Source: Clostridia bacterium
Lineage (GTDB): Bacteria > Bacillota > Clostridia > Christensenellales > Borkfalkiaceae
Assembly: GCA_017558105.1 (NCBI GenBank)
Contig: JAFYWI010000013.1
Coordinates: 1 to 37,228, forward strand
DNA length: 37,228 bases
Reading direction: 5' to 3'
Position numbers and translations under genes: made by a program. Numbering within the stretch: the stretch's first letter is position 1; the number at the start of each line of letters is the position of its first letter. Shown one piece after another: positions 23,712 to 32,412 of this stretch. The notes beneath the pieces were generated by a model. That model ran no database searches. It was not told the DNA's origin and saw nothing but the letters and a program-made list of their open reading frames with translations.

Positions 23712-23788
23712 GTGTAAAAATTACAGTTGATAGTGTAAAGATTTTTAATTAAAGATATTATATAATTATTACGTAAGGAGAAAATATT

Positions 23789-25150
23789 ATGAAGTTTATT
23801 CCAAGTTATGACAAAGAGTTTTACCCTTTAAGTGTGAAATTAGCAGAATTTAGAAGTGAAGTTGCAAAAAAAGACAATAAAGTGCTTAAAATTTGCGTAG
23901 AAAGAAACGATAAATATAATTATATTTACCAACTTCCAATTTATTCAGCAAAAGAATTAGAACAAGAAAACTACGAAATTGTTGAAAGAATAATTAAATC
24001 TATTTTATGGGTTGTAGGTGGCTATAAAATTTATATTTGTGGTGATGAAGCACTTTATGAAAGAATTAAAAATGATTATACTTTAACTGGCAAACGAGCT
24101 TTTGACGTAGATTTTATGCAAACCGTTTATGAAACGGATTTTGAAGTTATTTACTGTGAAGAAGAAAACTTCCCAAAACTAAATTTATGCGACGTTAAAA
24201 TAGGTGGCCATTTAGACGGATGCCGTATTGGTTTTGACGCTGGTGGTAGCGACAGAAAAGTTAGTGCCGTAATAGATGGTAAAGTTGTTTATAGCGAAGA
24301 AGTCGTTTGGTTTCCAAAAACAAATTCAGATTATAACTATCACTACAATGGAATTTTAGAAGCAATGAAAACTGCTGCAAGCAAAATGCCAAGAGTAGAT
24401 GCTATTGGTGTTTCAAGTGCAGGTGTTTATATTAATAATAAGGTAATGGTTGCATCACTATTCTTAAAAGTTCCAAAAGAACATTATAAAGAACACGTTC
24501 AACCAATGTATATTAACGTTGCAAAAGAAATTGGTGCTCCAATTGAAGTTGCAAACGATGGCGACGTTACTGCATTAGCAGGTGCTATGGATTTAAATTC
24601 TAATTGCGTTTTAGGTATTGCAATGGGTACTAGTGAAGCAGTTGGTTATATTAATAAAAAAGGTTTGCTAAACGGGTGGCTTTCTGAAGTTGCTTTCGTT
24701 CCGGTAGACTTTAATAAAAACGCTATGGTAGATGAGTGGAGTGGAGACTATGGTTGTGGCGTAAAATATTTCTCTCAAGATGGTGTAATTAAACTTGCAG
24801 AAAACGCTGGTTATAAATTTAAGGAAGGTTCATCACCAGCAGAAAAATTAAAAGAAATTCAAGCACTAATGGCTAATGGTGATAAAATGGCTAAAACTAT
24901 TTACGAAGATATTGGTATTTACCTTGGTTATGCAATTCCTTACTATGCAGAATTCTACGATATTAAGTATTTATTACTTTTAGGTAGAGTAACTAGTGGC
25001 GAAGGTGGTAGCATTATACTAAACAAGGCTAAAGAAGTTTTAGAAAAAGAATTCCCACAATATGCAGACATAGTTATTACTATGCCAGATGAAAAGAATA
25101 AAAGAGTTGGTCAAAGTATTGCCGCTGCATCTTTACCAGAAATTAAGTAA
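23789..25150 (+). CDS. ROK-family protein with N-terminal extension, substrate unknown
   Basis: ROK proteins are sugar kinases or related regulators. The core begins at about residue 148 with GFDAGGSDRKVSAVIDG (phosphate-1 type loop), continues with IGVSSAGV, NDGD at 256-259 (Asp as candidate base), the phosphate-2 loop LGIAMGTSEAVGYI, and GWLSEVAFVP. The usual ROK zinc motif (Cys-x-Cys-Gly-x2-Gly-Cys) is absent; only GDYGCGVKYFSQ is seen in the equivalent area. The first 145 residues are a separate domain I cannot name. No HTH is present, so it is not a NagC-type repressor. The AAGGAG site is good. It is a single gene between two terminators. I recall such proteins as a conserved family in gut anaerobes, but the substrate is unknown. 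Confidence 0.78.
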   Translation: MKFIPSYDKEFYPLSVKLAEFRSEVAKKDNKVLKICVERNDKYNYIYQLPIYSAKELEQENYEIVERIIKSILWVVGGYKIYICGDEALYERIKNDYTLTGKRAFDVDFMQTVYETDFEVIYCEEENFPKLNLCDVKIGGHLDGCRIGFDAGGSDRKVSAVIDGKVVYSEEVVWFPKTNSDYNYHYNGILEAMKTAASKMPRVDAIGVSSAGVYINNKVMVASLFLKVPKEHYKEHVQPMYINVAKEIGAPIEVANDGDVTALAGAMDLNSNCVLGIAMGTSEAVGYINKKGLLNGWLSEVAFVPVDFNKNAMVDEWSGDYGCGVKYFSQDGVIKLAENAGYKFKEGSSPAEKLKEIQALMANGDKMAKTIYEDIGIYLGYAIPYYAEFYDIKYLLLLGRVTSGEGGSIILNKAKEVLEKEFPQYADIVITMPDEKNKRVGQSIAAASLPEIK

Positions 25151-25170
25151 TTTTAATAATTTAACTAAAT

Positions 25171-25200
25171 AAAAAGTCCCAAATTTTTGGGACTTTTTTT
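25171..25200 (+). terminator. Terminator after the ROK-family gene
   Basis: AAAAAGTCCCAAA (25171-25183) pairs with TTTGGGACTTTTT (25186-25198), with T-run to 25200. The A-run on the left also makes it usable for the convergent flavin reductase gene. Confidence 0.88.
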
Positions 25201-25227
25201 ATAATATTTTGATAATTTTTATTAAAT

Positions 25228-25848
25228 CTATTTAATAAAGTTAGTTTTAATTTTATCTTCTAATTGTGGTGTTTTAACACCGTTATCTTTTGCAACTTTA
25301 ATACTTTTAATAAGCCAAGCCATGTTTTTACCTAAAGTGCGCATAGTTTGTAAGCCTTCTTCATCTTTTTTAGTGTCTTCTGCATTGCTTCCGTGTACCA
25401 TATTCCAATAGCAAGAAGAAACTATTGGCATATTGCTAATTAAAAAATATTTATTTATTATATCTAACGTAGCAGTTGTTCCAGCACGTCTAGCGCACGC
25501 AACGGCACAAGCAGGCTTAAATGCAAAAGAAGTTTTGCTATAAAAAACCCTATCTAATAAGCATTTTAAGGTTCCGTTTATAGAAGCATAATAAACTGGG
25601 CTACCTACAACTAAGCCGTCTGCATCGTTTATTTTTTCTATAATTTCATTAACAACGTCGTCAGTTTGAACGCATTTTCCCGTTTTTGTGCAACCACGGC
25701 AGGCCATACACCCACTTATTTTCTTATTGCCAACGGTAATTATTTCCGTTTCAATACCCTCGTTATTTAAGGTGTTTGCAATTTCATTAAGTGATGCAAA
25801 AGTAGTTCCGTTAGGGTGTGGGCTACCGTTAATTAATAATACTTTCAT
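25228..25848 (-). CDS. NADPH-dependent FMN reductase / flavodoxin-like iron-sulfur flavoprotein family
   Basis: The 206-residue protein has a flavodoxin-like fold. The FMN phosphate loop GSPHPNGTT is at 8-16, and a cysteine cluster CMACRGCTKTGKC (Cys 47, 50, 53, 59) is typical of iron-sulfur flavoprotein-like reductases. VGSPVYYASI at 81-90 is the second flavin loop. It probably passes electrons from NAD(P)H to small acceptors. AAAGGAA lies 9 bases before the ATG. It is on the - strand, convergent with the ROK gene and divergent from tRNA-Thr. Confidence 0.9.
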   Translation of the reverse strand: MKVLLINGSPHPNGTTFASLNEIANTLNNEGIETEIITVGNKKISGCMACRGCTKTGKCVQTDDVVNEIIEKINDADGLVVGSPVYYASINGTLKCLLDRVFYSKTSFAFKPACAVACARRAGTTATLDIINKYFLISNMPIVSSCYWNMVHGSNAEDTKKDEEGLQTMRTLGKNMAWLIKSIKVAKDNGVKTPQLEDKIKTNFIK

Positions 25849-25884
25849 ATTTTATTTTCCTTTTAATTTTTTTATATTATTTAA

Positions 25885-25913
25885 TTGACAAAAGTTTTTT
25901 TCTTTATTATAAT
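25885..25913 (+). promoter_or_regulatory. Consensus promoter of tRNA-Thr
   Basis: TTGACA (25885-25890), exactly 17 bases, TATAAT (25908-25913): a perfect sigma-70/sigma-A consensus. The start near 25920 is about 20 bases before the tRNA. Confidence 0.92.
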
Positions 25914-25939
25914 AAATTAGCGTTATAAATTGAATATTT

Positions 25940-26015
25940 GCTGCTATGGCTCAGCAGGTAGAGCACATCCTTGGTAAGGATGAGGTCGTCGGTTCGAATC
26001 CGATTAGCAGCTCCA
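25940..26015 (+). tRNA. tRNA-Thr (anticodon GGT)
   Basis: A 76-base cloverleaf. The acceptor arm GCTGCTA pairs with TAGCAGC, discriminator T, and CCA is encoded. The anticodon stem is CATCC/GGATG with loop TTGGTAA, giving anticodon GGT (reads ACC and ACT). The T loop is TTCGAAT. It stands alone with its own promoter and terminator. Confidence 0.97.
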
Positions 26016-26020
26016 AAACG

Positions 26021-26051
26021 AATTCGCACTTTTTTTAGTGCGAATTTTTTT
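26021..26051 (+). terminator. Terminator after tRNA-Thr
   Basis: AATTCGCACT (26021-26030) pairs perfectly with AGTGCGAATT (26037-26046), loop of six T, then T-run. It overlaps the stop of the convergent SDR gene. Confidence 0.9.
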
Positions 26052-26883
26052 ATTTATCTTCCTTAAAAACTCCGTCAAACATTTCTAATTTAGATTTTTT
26101 CAATACAAACCTAACCGTATTTGCCGTAAAGTTAGGGAACAACCTACCAAAAGAGCCTAAAAACCATCCGTCAATACCCATAATGGTTTTTTTCTTTTTC
26201 CTTTTTATGCTTTTAACAATTTTATTGGTTGCTTTATCTAAAGGCATCATAATTTTGTTTATTAAGTTGCTTTCTTTGTCTTTAATAGCTTGCCTATTTA
26301 ATATGTCTGTTTTAATAAAGCCAGGGTGAACGCCACCTATATAAATTTGCTTTTTATAATCTTGAATAAGGGTTTCAGTAAAACCTTTAACGGCAAATTT
26401 AGTTGCACAATACATACTTTGCCCAATAACTGCGTTAAGCCCTGCAGAACTTGCAATATTTACTATTGCTGGGGTAGAAGATTTTTTAATTAACGGCAAC
26501 AAAATTTTGGTAGAGTAAATATAAGCCGTTAAATTGGTTTTAATAATTTCTTCAATTTCTTCAATAGAAACGTTTTCAATTTTGGTAAAAGGCAACATAA
26601 AGCCTGCGTTGTTAATTAAAACGTCTGGAACAATAGAGTTTTCTTCTAAAAACTTATAAAAATTTTGCCAGTTTTCTAAAACGGATACGTCAAAAATTTT
26701 ATAAGTAAAATTTTCTTTTTTAGTAAGAGTTTCAATAGATTTTTTAACTTTTTCTTCGTTTCTACAAATACCTATAATTTTACAATTAAACTTTTCTATT
26801 AGCAATTTAGAAATAGAAAAACCAAGCCCACCGCTTGCACCAGTAATAACAACAATTTTATTATTTAACCAACATTTTTTCAT
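26050..26883 (-). CDS. Short-chain dehydrogenase/reductase (SDR)
   Basis: Classical SDR with a Rossmann fold: cofactor loop TGASGGLG at 14-21, NNAG at 91-94, the catalytic Ser near 145-146 (ASSAG), and YCATK with Tyr 158 and Lys 162. The 277-residue protein has a C-terminal extension (about 205-277) rich in Lys and aromatic residues, suggesting a membrane or substrate-access role. Substrate is unknown; lipid or sterol-like ketones are typical of this size class. The gene's -10 box ends 6 bases before the ATG and there is no Shine-Dalgarno sequence, so a leaderless message is predicted. Confidence 0.9.
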   Translation of the reverse strand: MKKCWLNNKIVVITGASGGLGFSISKLLIEKFNCKIIGICRNEEKVKKSIETLTKKENFTYKIFDVSVLENWQNFYKFLEENSIVPDVLINNAGFMLPFTKIENVSIEEIEEIIKTNLTAYIYSTKILLPLIKKSSTPAIVNIASSAGLNAVIGQSMYCATKFAVKGFTETLIQDYKKQIYIGGVHPGFIKTDILNRQAIKDKESNLINKIMMPLDKATNKIVKSIKRKKKKTIMGIDGWFLGSFGRLFPNFTANTVRFVLKKSKLEMFDGVFKEDK

Positions 26884-26889
26884 AATTAT

Positions 26890-26918
26890 ATTTTAGCATA
26901 CCAATATTTAATAATCAA
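26890..26918 (-). promoter_or_regulatory. Promoter of the SDR gene, predicted leaderless
   Basis: On the - strand, -35 TTGATT (26913-26918), 17-base spacer, extended -10 TGC-TAAAAT (26890-26895), then ATAATT and ATG at 26883. The expected start is the A of the start codon. Confidence 0.68.
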
Positions 26919-26958
26919 GAAAAAATTTAATAAATAAATTCTTTTTATATTGCCATAG

Positions 26959-26987
26959 TTGAAAAAAGTAATATTATATGTTATAAT
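26959..26987 (+). promoter_or_regulatory. Promoter of the M20 peptidase gene
   Basis: TTGAAA (26959-26964), 17-base spacer, TATAAT (26982-26987). The start near 26994 leaves a 25-base leader with TTAGAGG before the GTG at 27019. Confidence 0.82.
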
Positions 26988-27018
26988 ATTAAAAGCATAA
27001 AAATTAGAGGTAAGTTTT

Positions 27019-28170
27019 GTGAGTAATAGCGTTTTATTAAAAAAAATAGATGAATTATATAATGAGTACCTTTCCATTTGGGAAGACGTTTGTAATATAG
27101 AAAGCCCAACTTCTTATAAAAAAGGTGTAGATGAAGTTGGCGCTTATTTTATTAATTTAGCGAACAAATTTGGTTGGAAAGTAGAAGTTTTTAATCATAA
27201 CGTTTCTGGCAACGTTGTTTGTATTACTATGAACGAAAACGCAAAAAATGCTCCAATAGCTCTTTCTGGGCATATAGATACCGTTCATCCGTTAGGACTA
27301 TTTGGAAAACCTGCAGTAAAAATTAAAGATGGGAATATATTTGGACCAGGCGTTGCAGATTGTAAAGGTGGAATAGTTGCCGGTTTTTTGGCCATGCACG
27401 CCCTTAAAGATTGTGGTTTTATAAATAGACCAATTAAAATGCTTTTACAAACTGATGAAGAAACGAGTAGCCGTGGAAGTAATAAAGAAACTATAAATTA
27501 TATATGCGAAAAAGCAAAAGATTGTTTGGCGTTTTTTAATTTAGAACCTAGTGGTAAAGGTACTGCTTGTATAGAAAGAAAAGGTATACTTAAATACTCT
27601 TTTAAAATTACAGGGAAAGAAGCACATGCTTCTGTTTGCGCTATAAATGGAGCAAACGCTATTTTAGAAGCATCACAAAAAATAATTGAATTAGAAAAAG
27701 TAAAAGATAATTTAGGCGTAACCTTTAACGTTGGCGTAATTAAAGGTGGAAGCGTTGTTAATACGGTCCCAGGAGAATGCTATTTTGAAGTAGATGCAAG
27801 GTTTTTAACGAAAAACCAAAAAGAGTGGGCGGAAAACCAAGTTAAGTTAATTGCAGAAAAGAATTACGTAAAAGGTTGTACTACAACGCTTACTCAAATG
27901 AGTTATAGAACGGCAATGGAACTTACAGATAGAAACGTTAACTTATTGAATAAAGTTAACGAAATTTTGGCTAAAAACGGTTTTGAAACGTTAGTTGCCG
28001 AAATGCGTGGTGGTGGTTCAGATGCTGCTGACGTTACTTCATTTGGCATTCCTTGTATAGATTCTTTAGGCGTTGATTATAGTGAAATACATTCACCTAA
28101 CGAAAAATCAACTCTTTTTTCCTTAAATCATTCTGCAAAAATGCTTGCAGTAATAATTAACTCGTTATAA
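27019..28170 (+). CDS. M20 family metallopeptidase (CPG2/ArgE-like)
   Basis: Two-zinc amidohydrolase. The metal ligands are clear: GHIDTVH with His 85 and Asp 87, GVADCKGG with bridging Asp 114, TDEE with the catalytic Glu 147 and Glu 148, and a late EIHSPNE carrying the last His. The dimerisation domain (GKEAHASV) follows the first half. The 383-residue length fits glutamate carboxypeptidase-like members. It starts with GTG after AGAGG. Substrate cannot be told; candidates are peptides, N-acyl amino acids or polyglutamates. It is followed 14 bases later by pcrA, with no terminator between. Confidence 0.9.
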   Translation: MSNSVLLKKIDELYNEYLSIWEDVCNIESPTSYKKGVDEVGAYFINLANKFGWKVEVFNHNVSGNVVCITMNENAKNAPIALSGHIDTVHPLGLFGKPAVKIKDGNIFGPGVADCKGGIVAGFLAMHALKDCGFINRPIKMLLQTDEETSSRGSNKETINYICEKAKDCLAFFNLEPSGKGTACIERKGILKYSFKITGKEAHASVCAINGANAILEASQKIIELEKVKDNLGVTFNVGVIKGGSVVNTVPGECYFEVDARFLTKNQKEWAENQVKLIAEKNYVKGCTTTLTQMSYRTAMELTDRNVNLLNKVNEILAKNGFETLVAEMRGGGSDAADVTSFGIPCIDSLGVDYSEIHSPNEKSTLFSLNHSAKMLAVIINSL

Positions 28171-28184
28171 TATTTTGGTGAACT

Positions 28185-30416
28185 ATGGTAGACGTTAATT
28201 CAATTCTTAATAAACTAAATGAAGCACAAGTTAAGCCCGTTGTAGATACAGAAGGGGCTGTTTTGGTAATTGCAGGCGCAGGAAGCGGTAAAACAAGGGT
28301 TTTAACTAGTAGAATTGCTTATTTAATTTTAGAAAAGGGTGTTTCGCCAAGTGAAATTGTTGCAATAACTTTTACCAATAAAGCGGCGGAAGAAATGAAA
28401 AGTCGTTTAAGTAGTATGGTTGGGAACATTGGTTCTATGTGGGTTTCAACCATACATAGTATGTGCGTTAAAATTTTACGAAGAGATATAGATAAATTAG
28501 GTTACGACACTAACTTTTCTATTTACGATGAACAAGATAAAGATAAAGCCTTAAAACGTATTTTCGACCAACTTGGCTACGACGTAGATAAATTACTTAA
28601 ACCAGTTAAACACCACATTTCTAATGCCAAAAATGAATGTTTAACACCAGAAGAATATAGCATAGTTTATGCAGACGTGCAATTTATAGATGAAATAGTT
28701 GAAGTTTATAAAGCATATGAAAGGCAGTTAAAAACAACAAATTCTTTAGATTTTGATGATTTATTATTTAAAACATACGTTTTATTTAAGGAATTTCCTT
28801 TTGTTGCAGACGATTATGCTGAAAGATTTAAGTACGTTCACATAGATGAATTTCAAGACACTAATACCGTTCAATTTAGCATTGTGCAAAGGTTAGCAAC
28901 TAAACATGGTAATATTTTTGTCGTTGGCGACGACGACCAAAGTATTTACGGTTGGCGTGGCGCAAAGGTTGAAAACATCTTAAGGTTTGACGAAAAATAC
29001 GTTGGTGCAAAAATTTATAAACTAGAGCAAAATTACCGTTCAACTAAAAAGATATTAAACCTTGCAAATACCATTATAGCAAATAATAAAGAAAGAAGAG
29101 AAAAAGAACTTTGGACAGAAAATGGAGATGGTGTTAAAATAGAAACCTTTATTGGTGGAGATGAAAATAGCGAAGCATCTTTCGTTGCTACCCAAATTAA
29201 AACTTTAATGAGTAGAACAAACCTAAATTATAGCGATTTTGCCGTATTTATGCGTGTAAACGCTATTTCACGTGCGTTTGAACAAGAATTTACTAAATAT
29301 GGAATTCCATATAAAGTTTTCGGCGGGTTTAGGTTCTTTGAAAGAAAAGAAATTAAAGACGTTTTGGCTTATTTAAAAATTATTGCTAATCCTTTAGACG
29401 ACGAAGCGTTTTTAAGGGCAATATCCTTTCCAAAAAGGGGTGTAGGCGAAAAAACTTTAACGGAAATTAAAGAATATTGTTCTGCTAACTATATAAGCAT
29501 TACGCAAGGTATAGAAAGAATAGATGAAACGGATATTTCTTCTAGCGCAAAAAATAAACTTGTTAATTTTAACAACTTAATTAAAAGTTTTAGGGGATAT
29601 AGTAACGTTTTATCCGTTGTTCAACTTATAGATAAAGTTTTAGAAGTTACCGACTTTTTGAAACAATTTGAAGAAGACACGGAAGAAAACGTTTCAAGAA
29701 AAATGAATATAGACGAACTTAAAAATACAGCAGAGCAGTTTGCTAAAGAAAACGAAGGGGCTGGTTTAAGGGAATATTTAAGTTCCGTAACCCTTTCTTC
29801 TGATATAGACGATATTAACGATGGCAACGCAGTAACCGTTGCTACTATTCACGCAGTAAAAGGCTTAGAATATAAAGTTGTTTTTATAGCAGGGTTAGAT
29901 GAGAAAATTCTTCCTATTTCCAGAAGTTTTGACGATGATGAAGATATGGAAGAAGAAAGAAGATTAATGTACGTTGCTATTACTAGAGCGCAAGAAAGGT
30001 TATATTTAACTAGGGCAAAAAGCAGATATATGTATGGAAAAAGAGATTTTATGATGCAATCTAGGTTTATTAAAGAAGGTGCAAGTGCTTTAGGTATTTT
30101 AGAAGCGCAAAGGCAACAACCAACTTATAATTCTTACTCTAGTTATAACGATGAAGATTTAGGTTATTCTTCAAATAATTCTGGCTATTCTTCAAGTTAT
30201 GCTAAATCTATGTTAAGTTCTAATAAGCCAACAGCAAAGGCTAATAACGATTTTAGTAAATATAAAAAAGGTGCTTTTGTTAAACACGTTAAATTTGGCG
30301 TTGGCACTATTATAGAAGTTATTGGTAGTGGAGATAATATGCTTGTAAACGTTTCTTTCCAAGGGTTTGGAAACAAACTATTAGCGGTTAAATTTGCGCC
30401 ATTGGAGTTTGTATAA
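28185..30416 (+). CDS. pcrA: ATP-dependent DNA helicase PcrA (UvrD family)
   Basis: Superfamily 1A 3'-5' helicase for repair and removal of proteins from DNA. Motif I is GAGSGKT at 31-37, motif II is DEFQDTN, followed by GDDDQSIYGWRGA, and HAVKGLEYK near the C-terminal core. The tail (about 640-743) has a Ser/Tyr/Asn-rich linker and then the Tudor-like KGAFVKHVKFGVGTI, which contacts RNA polymerase in Bacillus PcrA. The 743-residue length is normal. Its stop overlaps the ligA start (TAATG), the common pcrA-ligA arrangement. Confidence 0.96.
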   Translation: MVDVNSILNKLNEAQVKPVVDTEGAVLVIAGAGSGKTRVLTSRIAYLILEKGVSPSEIVAITFTNKAAEEMKSRLSSMVGNIGSMWVSTIHSMCVKILRRDIDKLGYDTNFSIYDEQDKDKALKRIFDQLGYDVDKLLKPVKHHISNAKNECLTPEEYSIVYADVQFIDEIVEVYKAYERQLKTTNSLDFDDLLFKTYVLFKEFPFVADDYAERFKYVHIDEFQDTNTVQFSIVQRLATKHGNIFVVGDDDQSIYGWRGAKVENILRFDEKYVGAKIYKLEQNYRSTKKILNLANTIIANNKERREKELWTENGDGVKIETFIGGDENSEASFVATQIKTLMSRTNLNYSDFAVFMRVNAISRAFEQEFTKYGIPYKVFGGFRFFERKEIKDVLAYLKIIANPLDDEAFLRAISFPKRGVGEKTLTEIKEYCSANYISITQGIERIDETDISSSAKNKLVNFNNLIKSFRGYSNVLSVVQLIDKVLEVTDFLKQFEEDTEENVSRKMNIDELKNTAEQFAKENEGAGLREYLSSVTLSSDIDDINDGNAVTVATIHAVKGLEYKVVFIAGLDEKILPISRSFDDDEDMEEERRLMYVAITRAQERLYLTRAKSRYMYGKRDFMMQSRFIKEGASALGILEAQRQQPTYNSYSSYNDEDLGYSSNNSGYSSSYAKSMLSSNKPTAKANNDFSKYKKGAFVKHVKFGVGTIIEVIGSGDNMLVNVSFQGFGNKLLAVKFAPLEFV

Positions 30417-32353
30417 TGGAACAAGAAATGAGAAAACTTGTAGATATTTTAAATAAATATGCTTACGAGTATTACGTTTTAGATAATCCTACCGTTTCCG
30501 ATAAAGAGTACGACGTTTTGTACGATAAACTTATTAAGTTAGAAAAAGAAACGGGTGTGGTTTTGTTTGATTCACCAACAAAAAGGGTTGGTGGCGAACC
30601 TATTTCTTCATTTAAAAAACACACTCATATAGAAAGGCTTTATAGTTTAGATAAAGGAACGTCTACTGAAGAACTTTATGCTTTTGATAAACGTATTAAC
30701 AAAGGCAATGAAGACCTTGTTTATACCGTTGAATATAAATTTGATGGTTTAACAATTTGCTTAACTTACGAAGATGGTAAGTTTATTAGGGCAACCACAA
30801 GGGGTAACGGCGTTACGGGTGAAGACGTTACTGCACAAGTATTAACCATTAAAAGTTTTCCGTTATCTATTAATTATAAAGGCACTTTAGAAGTTCAGGG
30901 TGAAGCAATTATAAGACTTTCCGTTTTTGATGCTTACAATAAAACGGCAGAAGAACCACTTAAAAACCCTAGAAACGCCGTTGCTGGCGCTATTAGGAAC
31001 TTAGACCCTAAAATTACGGAAAAAAGAAAGGTTGAAATATATTTTTATAACGTAAACTATATGTCTAACCCTACGTTAAACACCCAAGTAGAGTGTGTAG
31101 AATTTCTAAAGGTAAACGGGTTTAAGGTGCACCCATTTTTAAGGATTTGCAATGGCATTAAAGAAGTTATTAATGCTATTAACGAAGTAGAAAAAGAAAG
31201 AAAAACCCTAGACGTTTTGACAGATGGTGCAGTTGTTAAAGTTAACGATTTTTCTTTAAGGAAACAACTTGGTGCTACCGATAAATTTCCAAGGTGGGCA
31301 ATAGCCTATAAGTTTGAAGCAGAAGAAATTACCACAATTTTAACAGACGTTAAATGGCAAGTAGGTAGAACAGGTAAATTAACTCCTTTAGGGTTGGTAG
31401 AGCCCGTTGAATTAGCAGGCGCAACCGTTCAAAAGGCAACCTTGAATAATTATGGCGACATTTTAAGAAAAGGTGTTAAAATTGGCGCAAGAATTTTAAT
31501 TAGAAGAAGTAATGAAGTTATTCCAGAAATTTTAGGAACAACAGAAATTTATGAAGATTGCAAAGAAATTTTAAAACCTACTAGTTGCCCATATTGCAAT
31601 GCAGAAATTGTTGAAATTGGCGCAAATTTGTTTTGCCCTAACGAAAATTGTAAACCAAGAATTATTGCATCTTTAACAAACTTTGCAAGTAAAGGTGGGG
31701 TAAATATTGAAGGGTTTTCAGAAAAGACCGCTGAAGTTTTATATGAAAAATTAAACGTAAAAAGGTTTAGCGACCTATATAAACTTAACGTAGAAAACTT
31801 GTTGGGTTTAGAAGGATTTCAACTTAAAAAAGCAGAAAATTTAATAAACGCAATAGAAAGTTCTAAAAACCCGCTGTTAGAAAATTTTATTTACTCGTTA
31901 GGAATAGAAAACGTTGGTAAAAAAACTGCAAGAGATTTAGCAGAAAAGTTTACTTCAATAGAAAATTTAATTAACGCTACAAGAGAAGAACTTTTAGCCG
32001 TTGATGAAATAGGCGAAATTATTGCAGATAGTATTAAAGAATTTTTTGCAAACGAGAAAAATATTGGTGAAATTAATTCTTTACTTGAAGTTGGCGTTAA
32101 ACCAACCTTTAATAAGGTGCAAAAAGGTAGCACTTTTAGTGGAGAAAAGGTTGTATTAACTGGTTCATTGCAATCGTTTACTAGAGATGAAGCAAGCAAA
32201 ATTATTACGGACCTTGGCGGTGAAGTAGTGGGTAGCGTTTCTAAAAAAACAACGCTTGTGCTTGCTGGCGAAAATGCAGGTAGTAAATTAGATAAAGCAA
32301 GGGCGTTAAATATAAAAATAATATACGAAGAACAATTTAAGTTATTAATATAA
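30416..32353 (+). CDS. ligA: NAD-dependent DNA ligase LigA
   Basis: Seals nicks with NAD as adenylate donor. The adenylation lysine is Lys 108 in KFDG. N-terminal Ia domain residues (YEYYVLDNPTVSDKEYD) precede it, then the OB fold (WQVGRTGKLTPLG), a four-cysteine zinc finger (CPYC and FCPNENC), helix-hairpin-helix repeats, and a C-terminal BRCT domain beginning at SGEKVVLTGSL. The 645 residues are slightly shorter than the usual 670. Translation is coupled to pcrA by a one-base overlap. Confidence 0.97.
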   Translation: MEQEMRKLVDILNKYAYEYYVLDNPTVSDKEYDVLYDKLIKLEKETGVVLFDSPTKRVGGEPISSFKKHTHIERLYSLDKGTSTEELYAFDKRINKGNEDLVYTVEYKFDGLTICLTYEDGKFIRATTRGNGVTGEDVTAQVLTIKSFPLSINYKGTLEVQGEAIIRLSVFDAYNKTAEEPLKNPRNAVAGAIRNLDPKITEKRKVEIYFYNVNYMSNPTLNTQVECVEFLKVNGFKVHPFLRICNGIKEVINAINEVEKERKTLDVLTDGAVVKVNDFSLRKQLGATDKFPRWAIAYKFEAEEITTILTDVKWQVGRTGKLTPLGLVEPVELAGATVQKATLNNYGDILRKGVKIGARILIRRSNEVIPEILGTTEIYEDCKEILKPTSCPYCNAEIVEIGANLFCPNENCKPRIIASLTNFASKGGVNIEGFSEKTAEVLYEKLNVKRFSDLYKLNVENLLGLEGFQLKKAENLINAIESSKNPLLENFIYSLGIENVGKKTARDLAEKFTSIENLINATREELLAVDEIGEIIADSIKEFFANEKNIGEINSLLEVGVKPTFNKVQKGSTFSGEKVVLTGSLQSFTRDEASKIITDLGGEVVGSVSKKTTLVLAGENAGSKLDKARALNIKIIYEEQFKLLI

Positions 32354-32354
32354 C

Positions 32355-32383
32355 TTGATATTTATTAATATTTGTGTTATAAT
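32355..32383 (+). promoter_or_regulatory. Promoter of the yicC-gmk-rpoZ-priA-def-fmt run
   Basis: TTGATA (32355-32360), 17-base spacer ending in TGT, TATAAT (32378-32383). It starts 2 bases after the ligA stop and is followed by AGGGGAAA before the ATG at 32413. Among the strongest matches in the window. Confidence 0.88.
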
Positions 32384-32412
32384 TAATATATTATTTCTTA
32401 GGGGAAAAAACT

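Noticed and set aside
23727-23766. Promoter candidate for the ROK gene
   Set aside because: TTGATA and TATAAT are present but 28 bases apart; TTGATA with 17 bases gives only TAAAGA. It may be real but is not convincing enough to list.
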